Notes under the pieces: model-generated | Databases searched by the model: none | What the model was told of the DNA's origin: nothing | What the model saw: only the letters and a program-made list of their open reading frames with translations | Shown: piece by piece, positions 25,490 to 35,141 of the stretch | Layout: each line of letters begins with the position of its first letter | Numbering within the stretch: the stretch's first letter is position 1 | Translations under genes and position numbers: made by a program | Origin: Ktedonospora formicarum | Lineage (GTDB): Bacteria; Chloroflexota; Ktedonobacteria; Ktedonobacterales; Ktedonobacteraceae | Assembly: GCF_016587355.1 (NCBI RefSeq) | Contig: NZ_BNJF01000006.1 | Span: 332,071-396,070 of the forward strand | DNA length: 64,000 nucleotides | Direction: 5' to 3'

Positions 25490-28400
25490 ATGACGAGAGA
25501 GACTACTTCATCCAAGGTGCAGCACACGCGTTATGAGTGGAATACTGCTTCATGGTATCACGCGCTTACATTGAATGAGCGCCTTCCTGCTCGAGCCTCA
25601 CTTGCCTCTGTTCCTATATCTGAGAAAGCTCGGTGGAAACTAGCACGCTGGCAGGAGCAAGTTCCTTTCCAAGCAGGAACGTTCTTTGCAGATCGATTGG
25701 CGCTTGATGGCTTAAGCGAAGAAGACTTACTCGCTCTTCTCGCTGAGACGCCAGAATCGCTTCAGACACGTCTCTCCTCTTCGCCGCCCTGGCTTGAGGC
25801 TTTACGTAAGGCTTTTGACGAACGTGAGCCATTTTGCGAGGCTGCCTTGCCCCTTGAGGATGTGAAGGGATCCATGGGCGATACGTTGTTCGTTGGCGTG
25901 CTTCACGCCCTTCTCCAACCTGGCCTGAAGAGGCTAGAGCAGGGCGTGGGTGAGCTGGTCCGTCGTTACCGGGTAGTGCCTTTTGATCCGACGACCATCG
26001 TGCCTCTTCTGTTCGCGCATCTCCCAAAGCTTCTCTTCCCGCAAGTGAGCCGGACCCTTGTTCTTGAACTGCATGTGGCTCGTATTGAGGGCAGGCTTGT
26101 GGGTGAAACGGCGCAGGAGCGGTTCCAGCATTTTATCACACAGCTACGCCAGGAGGACGGTATCTGGCCCATTTTGCAAGAGTATAGTGTCCTCGCACGT
26201 CAGTTATCGATAACAATTGAGCGCTGGCTAACCTGCGAACTGGAGTTTTTAGAGCGCCTCTGCGCCGATTGGAGCCTGATCCAATGTACTTTTGCTCCCG
26301 GTCATAATCCGGGTGTTCTCACAGGGATAGAGGCAGGCGTGGGAGATACGCATCGCGGTGGACGCAGCGTTCGTGTGCTCTCCTTTCATTCTGGCTTACG
26401 ACTGGTCTATAAGCCGAAATCGCTCGCGGTCGATCAACACTTTCAGGAACTTTTGAACTGGCTGAATGAGCAAGGCTATGAGCTTGGTTTTCGCACACAT
26501 AAAGTGCTTGATCGAGGAACATACGGCTGGGTCGAGTATATTGAAGCGCAAACCTGCCTTTCGAGCGATCAAGTTGAGCGCTTCTATCAGCGTCAGGGGG
26601 CCTACCTGGCACTTCTCTATGCCCTGGAGGCGACAGATTTTCATGCGGAGAATCTTATTGCAGCGGGAGAGCATCCCGTCCTTATTGATCTGGAAGCCTT
26701 GTTTCATCCACGTGTTGAAGATGATGATTCCTCGCATCCAGACTATGCAGGTTTACAGGCGATAGGGTACTCAGTCTATCGTATTGGTTTGCTACCTTAT
26801 CGTCTCTGGTCTGCCAATGGGCGGGCAGGAGTGGATGTGAGTGGGCTGGGTGGGCAGGCGGGGCAGTTCTCTCCAACGCCTTTACCGGCCTGGAAAGATC
26901 TGGAAACTGATCAGATGCGGATTGTGCACGAGCATTTGCCCCTGAACACGGCACATAATCTGCCGCAGTTGCACCACCGCGATGTTATCGTACAGGATTA
27001 TTGTGAAAGCGTTCTCTTCGGTTTTCGCTCTATGTACTGCTTGTTACAGAGGCAACGAGAGGCGCTCCTTCATGAACAATTGCCGCGCTTCCTCCATGAT
27101 GAGATTCGTTGTGTCCTGCGTCCGACCAGAATATATAGCTTGCTTGCCCGAGAGAGCTTTCACCCTGATGTCTTGCGAGACGCGCTTGACCGAGAGCGCC
27201 TTCTTGATCGTTTATGGATAGGCGTGGAGCAGGCTCCTGACCTCTTGCGTGTCATTGAAGCTGAAAGGGAAGATCTGCGTCAGGGCGACATTCCTTACTT
27301 TACAACCTCTCCTGGTTCACGTGATTTACTGACAAGTAGTGGAAAAATCATCCCCGCATTTTTTGCGGAACCAAGCAGTGAAACGGTACAACGTTGCCTG
27401 TGTGGAATGGATGAGCAAGATCTGGAAAAGCAATGCTGGATTATTAAGTCCTCTTTTGCAACTGCTGCACTGGGTTCAACGTCAGCGATAGGGCAACACT
27501 TACAACTGATGTCTTCAGCGATCCCCGCCTCGATGGAGCGACTCATGGCAGGCGCTCGCGCTGCTGGCGACTGGCTTTGCGAGAAAGCGCTTTTTCATAA
27601 TGGATGTGCAAGCTGGTTAGGTGTGAACGCCATTCAAGAACGTGAATGGCGCCTTGTGCCGGCTGATATGAGTTTATACAGTGGAACCGCAGGGATTGTT
27701 CTCTTCCTTGCCTACCTGGGTGCCCTGACGCAGGAGCCACGTTATACCACGGTAGCCAGAGCCGGGCTTGCCACCTTTCAACTCCAGGTAAAGCGGCAGA
27801 TGCAGGCGTTCACACAAAAAGGGATAGGGGTCTTCGAGGGCCTGGGTGTGCCAGTCTATCTCTATGCGCATGTAGGAAAGATATGGAATGATGAGACATT
27901 CTTCCGTGAGGCAGAAGAGATAGTGGCTGCTTTATCGCCCTATATCGCACAAGATCAGACATTTGATATCATTGGGGGAGCCGCGGGCTATATTCTCGCT
28001 CTCCTGAGTCTGTATGCAGTTGCGCCATCTGCACAGTTGCTCTCAATGGCCCGACAATGTGGTGAACACTTAGGAACACATGCACAAATGATGCCGGGAG
28101 GAAAGGGATGGAGTACAAAGACCATGCCGCAGCCGCTCACCGGTTTCGCGCATGGAGCGGCAGGTATCGCTTATAGCCTGTTCGCACTCTCAACCGCTAC
28201 TAGAGAAGCGCGTTTTTGTGACCTGGCTAGAGAGGCTATGGAGTATGAGCGTCATCTGTTCTCAGAGGAGAAGCAGAATTGGCCAGATTTGCGTCAATGG
28301 AATACAGTCGATACAACCGATAGCACAGACGATAATGCAAGTTCAGCGGATATCTTTATGACCGCCTGGTGTCATGGGGCGGCAGGTATTGGCCTGGCGC

Positions 28401-28771
28401 GTTTGCATTCGCTGCGACATTTCCAGGATACCCAAATGTACCAAGAGATAGAAAGTGCAGTAGAGACAACTATACGTTCTGGTTTCGGTTTGAGTCACTC
28501 TCTTTGTCATGGTGATCTAGGTAACCTGGAGGTTTTGCTGATGGGAGCAACCTTGCTGCATAAACCCTCTTATCAGCATCATTTGGAACACTTTACAGCG
28601 ATGCTCCTTGAGAGTATAGAGCGCCAGGGTTGGATGAGTGGGACCCCATTAGCGGTCGAAACGCCGGGATTCATGATTGGTATAGCTGGCATAGGCTATG
28701 AACTGTTGCGCCTGGCTCAGCCTGAGCGGGTCCCCTCGGTTCTTCTGTTGATGCCGCCTCAAAATTCCTGA
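25490..28771 (+). CDS. lanM: LanM class II lanthipeptide synthetase
   Basis: 1093 residues from ATG 25490 (GGAGAG 6 bp upstream; the longer frame from 25376 has no signal). The N-terminal dehydratase domain has RSVRVLSFHSGLRLVYKPKS, TDFHAENLIAAGEHPVLIDLEA and the following kinase-like core, which phosphorylates and eliminates Ser/Thr. The C-terminal LanC-like cyclase has GFAHGAAGIAYS, AWCHGAAGIGLARL (Cys961) and SLCHGDLGN (Cys1006-His1007), the zinc ligands. All known active-site motifs seem present, so the enzyme should be active on A1 and A2. The stop codon lies inside the 51-bp dispersed repeat. Confidence 0.95.
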   Translation: MTRETTSSKVQHTRYEWNTASWYHALTLNERLPARASLASVPISEKARWKLARWQEQVPFQAGTFFADRLALDGLSEEDLLALLAETPESLQTRLSSSPPWLEALRKAFDEREPFCEAALPLEDVKGSMGDTLFVGVLHALLQPGLKRLEQGVGELVRRYRVVPFDPTTIVPLLFAHLPKLLFPQVSRTLVLELHVARIEGRLVGETAQERFQHFITQLRQEDGIWPILQEYSVLARQLSITIERWLTCELEFLERLCADWSLIQCTFAPGHNPGVLTGIEAGVGDTHRGGRSVRVLSFHSGLRLVYKPKSLAVDQHFQELLNWLNEQGYELGFRTHKVLDRGTYGWVEYIEAQTCLSSDQVERFYQRQGAYLALLYALEATDFHAENLIAAGEHPVLIDLEALFHPRVEDDDSSHPDYAGLQAIGYSVYRIGLLPYRLWSANGRAGVDVSGLGGQAGQFSPTPLPAWKDLETDQMRIVHEHLPLNTAHNLPQLHHRDVIVQDYCESVLFGFRSMYCLLQRQREALLHEQLPRFLHDEIRCVLRPTRIYSLLARESFHPDVLRDALDRERLLDRLWIGVEQAPDLLRVIEAEREDLRQGDIPYFTTSPGSRDLLTSSGKIIPAFFAEPSSETVQRCLCGMDEQDLEKQCWIIKSSFATAALGSTSAIGQHLQLMSSAIPASMERLMAGARAAGDWLCEKALFHNGCASWLGVNAIQEREWRLVPADMSLYSGTAGIVLFLAYLGALTQEPRYTTVARAGLATFQLQVKRQMQAFTQKGIGVFEGLGVPVYLYAHVGKIWNDETFFREAEEIVAALSPYIAQDQTFDIIGGAAGYILALLSLYAVAPSAQLLSMARQCGEHLGTHAQMMPGGKGWSTKTMPQPLTGFAHGAAGIAYSLFALSTATREARFCDLAREAMEYERHLFSEEKQNWPDLRQWNTVDTTDSTDDNASSADIFMTAWCHGAAGIGLARLHSLRHFQDTQMYQEIESAVETTIRSGFGLSHSLCHGDLGNLEVLLMGATLLHKPSYQHHLEHFTAMLLESIERQGWMSGTPLAVETPGFMIGIAGIGYELLRLAQPERVPSVLLLMPPQNS

Positions 28772-28815
28772 TCGCATCTGTTTTGTGCACACAAGAGATC
28801 GAGATCAAATAGTGG
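28765..28815. repeat. 51-bp dispersed repeat, copy 2
   Basis: Same 51 bp as 1011-1061 with two differences. It starts within the last codons of lanM and supplies its TGA stop, then runs up to the end of the convergent regulator gene. The lanM protein seems naturally complete, so the repeat may have arrived by an event just past the cyclase domain. Confidence 0.75.
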
Positions 28816-28823
28816 CAGAGGCA

Positions 28824-31448
28824 TTATTCGATCTCGGTCTCTTGAGCTGGTAGTGTCTTGAGCCACTCAGCAACTTTCGTCCGTGTGCGATTGCCGATAA
28901 CGTCAAGAATAGCAAGGCTCTCCTGACCCAGTCTACGAGCGTCAGAGACATTTCCCTGACGCAAGGCCACGCGTCCCAGGCCAAAGAGCGCCTCGGCCTT
29001 ATAGTCCTGCAAGCCGACCGATGCGAGTTCATAGACCTCCCCAAATGCAATCTCCGCAATGTTGATATCCAGGCTCGGACAGCGAAGATGCAGCTCGCCC
29101 CAATAATTGAGTACCCCGCAGAGCAGCCAGATATTCTTTGTCTGACGCGTCAGATCCAGCGCTTCCTCAAGAGAGCGATAGGCCTGGCTATACTCTTCCT
29201 GTTCCAGAAACACGGCCCCTAAATTCCCCAGATCAGCGCAGGCAAACTCTCGATTTTCCATCTGGCGTGAGTTTGCCAGAGCTTCTCGTAAATAGGCTTC
29301 CGCCTGCGCATAGTGCCCCAGTTCCATAGCTGTCGCACCTAAATTGCCTAACAAGATCGAGAGTGCATGCCGATATCCAATCGTACGTGCAAGCACAAGC
29401 GCCTCTTGCCAGGAGACTTCTGCCTGCGCGTAGTCTCCCTGAAAGCTTGCATTCTGCCCCATACACGTCAACAATTCAATCAGCAACACAACATCCTGCC
29501 CCTGACGAACCAGGTCCAGGCTCTCTTTGAAGTAAGTTTCGGCCAACGCATATTGGCCCTGCTCATTTGCCCCGGCCCCTAATGATTTTAATACTGCACC
29601 AAGTCGTTGCGTATCACCATGCTGACGCGCAAGTGCAACTCCTTGCTGCAAATACGCATCGGCAGACTGGTACTGACATTGAAAGAGTGCCGTGCGCCCC
29701 AGGAGTATTTGCATGTCACAGGTGAGCTCCCAATCCTCATCTCCCTGCATCAATACCAGCCCCTGTTGCAGCTGCTGAGAGGCCTGATCATACTTCCCTT
29801 GCTTCAAGGCGACATTTCCCAGGTGTAGGAGGATACGGAGAAGCGTCGACGTCTCCTGTTCACGTTCGGCAAACTCTCTGGCTTTTTCCAGGTGCGTCAT
29901 GGCAAGCGCGTACAATCCGCGTTCAACCCAGAAGCGCATACTCGCATGTGTCAGCTGTATAAAGTCCGCGTGCAAGCCCAACGTGGTCGCAGCCTCCAGA
30001 GCCGCCAGGACGTTGTTGCTTTCTACTTCCATACGTTCATAGTCGGTCTCCTGGGCAGTCACCAACTGAAGAAAGTAGGCAACCAGGCGAGCGTATGGAA
30101 TCTGTGACCGCTGATGGACACGCGCGTAATCCGCTATGACCTGGTGCAATGTATAGCGCCCAATGCCGACACTCTCTATCAACCCCATATCGCTCAAGAT
30201 ATCGAGCGTGCTGGTTGACGTGCGACTCACCTCAAGCGCAGCCTCCTCTGAAAAGGTATCGGGTTTCGCCGGAAAGACCGCGAGCGCGCGCAGAGTCTCT
30301 TGCGCCTCGGCAGGCAAAAGATGATCGCTCACCGCGAGAATGGACTGCAAGGTAATGGGCTCATTGTGCGATACGGATGGAGAACGTTCGTAGAGCGCCT
30401 GGGGAGCACTTAAGCGCAGCCGCTCCTCGGCTGTGTGCAAACGCGCCAGCGCGGTAAAGAGGCGGCGTGGCTGACCACTATGCATCTCTACCTGCAAATA
30501 TTTCCCCACCAGTGTCAGAGCAAGTGGTAATCCACCCACTGAACGTATAAGCTTGTGGGCAGCCTGCGGTTCACAGGCGACCAGGCTCGGAACCAGGCGC
30601 TCCAACAAAGACAGGCTCACCGACTCCGGCAACTCTGGCACGGCTACCGCACCCGTTCCTGCGACCTGAAGTGCGACCGTTGAGAAGCGCGTGGTCACGA
30701 CATATGCACAATGTGCTCCAGCGATTTTGAAGACCAACGCGTCTTCGCTTCGCCAAACATCGTCAAGCACAATCAGCAGACGACGACTCCCAATCGCCAG
30801 ATGTAATGCCTGTGACCATGCTTCAATACTTGTGAACCTTGCAGCCTCGGCATCCGAAATACCCAGAAGACGGCCCCAGCGACTAAAGACAGCAAGAGGG
30901 TTGGGCTGTGTCCCCACGTTTGCCCACAGAAAGCCATCGCGAAAATGATCGAGAATCCTGCTTTGCGTGAAGAGGGCCGCCGCCAACGTCGTTTTCCCGA
31001 CACCAGGAAGTCCATAGAGGGCACACATTCGCTGTGCGGGTTCCAAACAGAGCTGTGCTGTCAGCGAAGCAAGCATGTCCTCCCGACCCAGGGGCTCACC
31101 TGTAGCAGGCAATACGAAGGAATACAGCATATCTTCCGTTCGGGCGGGGTGAAGCGTTCCAGACTCGACGGCCCCTTCGAGCCCCTCTCCAACAGGTTTC
31201 TCTTGCAGGAATCCCAATTCATAGGCGTTTTTTTCGAAAAGTTCGCAGAGTTTCTGCCGGTAGTAAGGACTTGGCGAAGCGGTGCCGCGCTCCCAACGAC
31301 TCAGGTAATAGTAGTCAGCGCCAATCTGGTTCGCGACATATTGTTGGGACCAACCACGCATCTGGCGTGCCTCCTTTAATTGGTGATTGGGCATTGCTTT
31401 CTCAGCACGCTTCTTCGTGGATGTGACCCTCGTTTTCGCATCTGCCAT
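28824..31448 (-). CDS. XRE / NB-ARC / TPR regulator
   Basis: 874 residues, ATG 31448 with GGAAGG at 9 bp. An XRE helix-turn-helix (LKEARQMRGWSQQYVANQIG, SRWERG) at about 22-75 is followed by an NB-ARC ATPase with Walker A YGLPGVGKTT, the LIVLDDVW Walker B and GGLPLALTL, and then about ten TPR-like repeats with the pattern G-x-x-A-x-x-Q-x-x-Y-x-x-A. Such STAND proteins sense a ligand through the repeats and switch by nucleotide binding. It is convergent with the lanthipeptide operon, so it may regulate it or another pathway; proximity is the only evidence. Confidence 0.85.
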   Translation of the reverse strand: MADAKTRVTSTKKRAEKAMPNHQLKEARQMRGWSQQYVANQIGADYYYLSRWERGTASPSPYYRQKLCELFEKNAYELGFLQEKPVGEGLEGAVESGTLHPARTEDMLYSFVLPATGEPLGREDMLASLTAQLCLEPAQRMCALYGLPGVGKTTLAAALFTQSRILDHFRDGFLWANVGTQPNPLAVFSRWGRLLGISDAEAARFTSIEAWSQALHLAIGSRRLLIVLDDVWRSEDALVFKIAGAHCAYVVTTRFSTVALQVAGTGAVAVPELPESVSLSLLERLVPSLVACEPQAAHKLIRSVGGLPLALTLVGKYLQVEMHSGQPRRLFTALARLHTAEERLRLSAPQALYERSPSVSHNEPITLQSILAVSDHLLPAEAQETLRALAVFPAKPDTFSEEAALEVSRTSTSTLDILSDMGLIESVGIGRYTLHQVIADYARVHQRSQIPYARLVAYFLQLVTAQETDYERMEVESNNVLAALEAATTLGLHADFIQLTHASMRFWVERGLYALAMTHLEKAREFAEREQETSTLLRILLHLGNVALKQGKYDQASQQLQQGLVLMQGDEDWELTCDMQILLGRTALFQCQYQSADAYLQQGVALARQHGDTQRLGAVLKSLGAGANEQGQYALAETYFKESLDLVRQGQDVVLLIELLTCMGQNASFQGDYAQAEVSWQEALVLARTIGYRHALSILLGNLGATAMELGHYAQAEAYLREALANSRQMENREFACADLGNLGAVFLEQEEYSQAYRSLEEALDLTRQTKNIWLLCGVLNYWGELHLRCPSLDINIAEIAFGEVYELASVGLQDYKAEALFGLGRVALRQGNVSDARRLGQESLAILDVIGNRTRTKVAEWLKTLPAQETEIE

Positions 31449-31657
31449 GTGCGGTGTCCTTCCTCTTTGGGCATCTTTACGCCAACCGGTCTTTGCTACA
31501 CTCTTGCCTTATAAACGCCACATAGTTGCTATACTTGTTGAGCAAATTTCTCTGCCATACTTCCTCTTGTGAAGAGTTTCTCGCACGCTGCCATTCATCA
31601 TACGTGATCATTCGCAAGCAACCAAAACGACAGACAGACATTGAAAGGATAGGGGTC

Positions 31658-32875
31658 ATGATTCAAACATCTGGGCGTGTATGTGCCACCTGTGGAACCG
31701 CTCTGGCTCCAAACGCCACCTTCTGCTCTCGCTGTGGTCAGCCATATCATCCGACACCAGAGCCCCACAACGGCTCTGGTGTCGCGCCACAAGCCTATGC
31801 AGGATACAACACTGTCCCATCGACGAATACCCCTGGAATAGTACGCAAGCGCTCTCGAACGGGCCTCATTATCACGATCCTTCTCCTGCTGGCAATCATC
31901 GGAGGGAGTCTCTTTGTGTTCGTTCTCCCGCGTCTTCAGCAGAGCAATAGCACAACATCGAAGAGCAATGCGCCTGCGGTTCCCCACCTTCCAGACATCA
32001 AAGCGTATACCTATAGCGGGCATACCTCAGTCGTCTGGCAGGTTGCCTGGTCTCCTAACGGGAAGCTCATTGCCTCTTCTGGTGGCCTCAATGATGAGAG
32101 TGTGCAAATCTGGAACGCGGAAACAGGGAAGAAACAGGCACGTTTTCAGGACTCTGCGATCGTGAACGCCGTGGCCTGGTCGCCTGACAGTAAGTATGTC
32201 GCCAGTGGAGGGAGCAGTGACACTGTTGACGTGCTCAACGCGACCAGTGGAGAGAGGGTCATGTCGTATAAAGGCCATAAAGATGCGATCCTCTCCATTG
32301 CCTGGTCTCCTGATGGAAACTCCATCGCCTCTGCAGGCTATGATAAAACGGTCCAGATCTGGAACGCGCTCACAGGTGACCCCATTCGCACCTACCAGGG
32401 ACACACCAACTATGTCACCAGTATTGCCTGGTCGCCCGATGGGAAGCGTCTTGCCTCCGCCAGTTATGATGGCACCGTTCAGATCTGGAATGCCTCGAAC
32501 GGGAGTCTCGCACAGACCTATAAAGGACACAGTGGTCGTGTCTACGCACTCGCCTGGTCTCCCGATGGCAAGCAGATCGCCTCAGGCGGCGATGACCAGA
32601 TAGTTCGCATCTGGAACGCGCTCACAGGTCAAACAAGCACCGTTTTTAGTCAGCAGAAAGGGAGCATCAGCAGTATTGCCTGGTCTCCTGACGGCAAGCG
32701 CATTGCCTCTGCCAGTTATGACAAAACGGTCCAGGTCTGGGACCCAAACAAGAGCCATGTCTACGCCTACACGGCCCATACTGATTATGTGTACGCGGTC
32801 ACCTGGTCTCCTGATAGCCAATATATCGCCTCTGCCAGCGCTGACCACACAGTCCACGTCTGGAAACCCGAATAA
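31658..32875 (+). CDS. Zinc-ribbon, membrane-anchored WD40 protein
   Basis: 405 residues from ATG 31658 (GAAAGGAT upstream). An N-terminal zinc ribbon (CATCG, FCSRCGQPY) is followed by a Pro/Gly-rich linker, one membrane helix (LIITILLLLAIIGGSLFVFV) and seven WD40 repeats, each with VAWSPDGK-IAS and V-x-IWNA. Seven repeats make one closed beta-propeller, on the outside if the ribbon is inside. It is probably a scaffold for protein contacts. The DNA of the repeats is itself similar, so recombination between them is possible. Confidence 0.85.
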   Translation: MIQTSGRVCATCGTALAPNATFCSRCGQPYHPTPEPHNGSGVAPQAYAGYNTVPSTNTPGIVRKRSRTGLIITILLLLAIIGGSLFVFVLPRLQQSNSTTSKSNAPAVPHLPDIKAYTYSGHTSVVWQVAWSPNGKLIASSGGLNDESVQIWNAETGKKQARFQDSAIVNAVAWSPDSKYVASGGSSDTVDVLNATSGERVMSYKGHKDAILSIAWSPDGNSIASAGYDKTVQIWNALTGDPIRTYQGHTNYVTSIAWSPDGKRLASASYDGTVQIWNASNGSLAQTYKGHSGRVYALAWSPDGKQIASGGDDQIVRIWNALTGQTSTVFSQQKGSISSIAWSPDGKRIASASYDKTVQVWDPNKSHVYAYTAHTDYVYAVTWSPDSQYIASASADHTVHVWKPE

Positions 32876-32911
32876 GCTTCATTCTTCGAAGCAGGTATTG
32901 TACAGAGATGA

Positions 32912-32965
32912 CTGCCTCCAGACCCGGAAGGACCTGGAGGCGGCAACGGAAAGATCTGGAGGCAG
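32912..32965. repeat. Inverted repeat after the WD40 gene
   Basis: CTGCCTCCAGA and TCTGGAGGCAG form perfect 11-bp arms around 32 bp that contain a further CCTCCAG/CTGGAGG pair. A C-run (CATCCCCCCCC) follows. It is likely a structured 3' end or a small repeat element. Confidence 0.5.
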
Positions 32966-33092
32966 CGACGGTGTGTGCTCATCCCCCCCCCACCATTGAG
33001 CTTGTACACTGTCAGCGTTTTTTCACCGAGAAAAGCCCGCTCTTTGTCAATCTGGTCTCAGAGGAAAATTATGAACATAAAGGAGACACAAA

Positions 33093-33665
33093 ATGGTTCG
33101 AACTGATTCCTCAGCATTGGTCCCACAAAAAGTGTATCGGCAGAACAGGATATGGCTGGTTATGCACCTGTTTGTGCTTGCCCTTGGTCTTGGCTTGGGC
33201 ATACTCTTCCTTGTGCTCTCTTTGCGTATGGCTTCTATCGATAGAGCGTCACGCGCAGTGCTGCTTGTTGGGGCAGCTATTCTGGCCTCTCTTGGGATTC
33301 TCGTCTTTCTTGGTTTTCGGCGCGTGTGTCTGGTAACCTCTTCGCAGGGGGTGATCCTGTATGGCCTTGGGTATAAGGTCTACACACCCTGGGACAATAT
33401 CAAAGAACTAAGCACAGATTGGTATGGCGGAAACAGCGCGTACGCTACACGTTTTTATCAGCCAAGACATTTGGTCGAAGGCTTCCTTTTGTATCGGCCT
33501 GCTGTTTTCGGACTTTCTGTTGAGGAGGGGATGAAGCGACACGTTCCTGTTATTCAGGGAATGGTCTTGCTGGCTGTCCAGATGAGCCGCTATACCCATA
33601 TGCTTCCGCTGGCGGGTTTTTTGAATGAGCAAACGCGCCAGGAATTGATTGAGGATGCCCAATAG
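33093..33665 (+). CDS. Membrane protein with PH-like domain (unknown role)
   Basis: 190 residues; AAAGGAGAC precedes ATG 33093. Two membrane helices (LVMHLFVLALGLGLGILFLV and VLLVGAAILASLGILVFLGF) are followed by a cytoplasmic part in which VTSSQGVILYGLGYKVYTPW resembles the start of a bacterial PH domain. I do not recognise a named family. A stand-alone gene between the two WD40 loci. Confidence 0.6.
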   Translation: MVRTDSSALVPQKVYRQNRIWLVMHLFVLALGLGLGILFLVLSLRMASIDRASRAVLLVGAAILASLGILVFLGFRRVCLVTSSQGVILYGLGYKVYTPWDNIKELSTDWYGGNSAYATRFYQPRHLVEGFLLYRPAVFGLSVEEGMKRHVPVIQGMVLLAVQMSRYTHMLPLAGFLNEQTRQELIEDAQ

Positions 33666-33717
33666 TACGCACCTCAAACGTTTCAGGTCGCAAAGACCTT
33701 GTCAAAATGACCATAAC

Positions 33718-33835
33718 TTCGCCACTCTTGACGTATAACCGTACCTTTTTTAGGTGAACTCAGAAAATGATCGATTTCTCGGAAAAATTTTGTTTGAGTA
33801 CCATTTTTAGGCAAATAATACGTCAAAGTGGCGAA
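33718..33835. mobile_element. Possible 118-bp MITE
   Basis: The ends are inverted repeats of about 18 bp (TTCGCCACT-(C)-TTGACGTAT at the left and its near-perfect complement at the right). The inside is AT-rich and non-coding, with GTACC-TTTTTAGG boxes near both ends. No transposase is inside. I see no second copy in the window, so the call rests on structure only. Confidence 0.5.
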
Positions 33836-33950
33836 ATTTGGATCTTCTACCCCAATATAGTTCAGACCAAAGCGCCCATAAAAATTTCCGCCAATGGGCG
33901 TTTTTTATCGAATCCACAACAACAATAGCTGATTTCTCGGAGAAAGATGT
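33836..33950. other. Intergenic with terminator and promoter side of the next gene
   Basis: Contains the terminator 33873-33906 and the ribosome binding site CTCGGAGAAAG before ATG 33951. Confidence 0.5.
33873..33906 (+). terminator. Rho-independent terminator
   Basis: CGCCCAT and ATGGGCG (7 bp) flank a 14-nt loop, followed by TTTTTT. It ends transcription from the membrane protein gene or the region of the MITE. Confidence 0.75.
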
Positions 33951-34925
33951 ATGCGTTACCAGCTTGCTTCTTACTATTTACTCGTTTTACTGGGTTGTTT
34001 CTTTGTCAGTGCAATTGTTGCATGTACACCATCTGGCAATGCTCCCGGTTCTACAGAACCAAAGCCTGTTTATGTCTATCATGGGCAAAGTAAGGAGGTG
34101 TGGAGCGTGAGCTGGTCGCCTGATAGCAAGCGAATTGCCTCGGCAAGTGACGACGGGACTGTTCAGGTCTGGGATGCCACTACTGGCAAACATGTATTCA
34201 CAGTCAGAGAAACAAATAAGTGGTCCGCTGCAAGCAGTCGCTTGGTCACATAATGGAACACGTATTGCTTCAGCAGGTAAGGATAATGCCGTGCTGGTCT
34301 GGGATGCCAGCACCGGTAACACACTGCTAGTTTATCGTGGTCACACTGGTTCCCTTCGCGCAATAGCTTGGTCCCCCGACGATAAATATATCGCTTCCGC
34401 GAGCTCTGACAAAACAATTCAGGTCTGGGATGCCACAACCGGGCATGTGATATATACATACCATGGTCATAAAGATCAGGTATACACTGTTGCCTGGTCG
34501 CCTGATGGGACACGCCTCGCCTCAGGAAGTGAGGATAAGACTTTGCAGATCTGGGATGCTACCACCGGAAACCATCTCCTGGTCTACCAGGCTCAGGACA
34601 AGGTGGAGTCTGTGACATGGTCGCCTGATGGGACCTCCATTGCAGCTGCTACTAGCGACAAGGATCCTGTCGTGCGCATCTGGCATGCCAGCCTGGGAAC
34701 CCCCATTACCGTGTATCGAGGGCATTCAGCCGGGGTATTTTCTCTTTCATGGGCGCCTGACGGCAAACGCATTGTCTCTGGCAGCGCCGATGACACAGCG
34801 CAGGTCTGGAACGCCATAACCGGAAGAATCATCACCACCTATCCTGACGCCATGACGGGCGGCGCTGTTTGCGTATCCTGGTCTCCTGACGGCAAGTATA
34901 TTGCATCTAGCGGCCTCGGCAGGTC
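33951..34925 (+). pseudogene. WD40 lipoprotein, frameshifted and truncated
   Basis: ATG 33951 starts a lipoprotein signal (YLLVLLGCFF, lipobox IVAC) and the first WD40 repeat (SVSWSPDSKRIASASDDGTV). Near 34215-34225 the frame shifts, and five to six further repeats continue in another frame (VAWSHNGTRIAS, IAWSPDDKYIAS, VAWSPDGTRLAS, and so on). The last repeat breaks off at SSGLGRS near 34925, so the propeller cannot close. Repeats differ from those of 31658-32875, so this is an older paralogue. Confidence 0.8.
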
Positions 34926-34980
34926 AGTATATTGCAGACCCCACTTGCACATTCTCTCCAGCAAACAGGAGCGTCCCAAG

Positions 34981-35009
34981 AAGTGTCCCGAAAAAGTTGG
35001 GACATTTTT
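34981..35009 (+). terminator. Rho-independent terminator after the broken WD40 gene
   Basis: AAGTGTCCC and GGGACA(TTT) form a stem around GAAAAAGTT, followed by a T5 run. Confidence 0.7.
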
Positions 35010-35141
35010 GAGGACATTGTCAGACGACCATGGGACGCCTAACCTGCTACAGTTACAGGCAGGAGCGATGGGGTGCGCAGGTCACGCAAGCCTCAACCTC
35101 CATCACGTTTTCGATCAATCTCTTGAAGGAGGGAATTTCTC

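Noticed and set aside
31658..34925. WD40 genes plus kinase as an eukaryote-derived signalling cluster
   Set aside because: WD40 proteins with such AWSPDGK repeats are common in Chloroflexota, cyanobacteria and actinobacteria; nothing points to transfer from eukaryotes.
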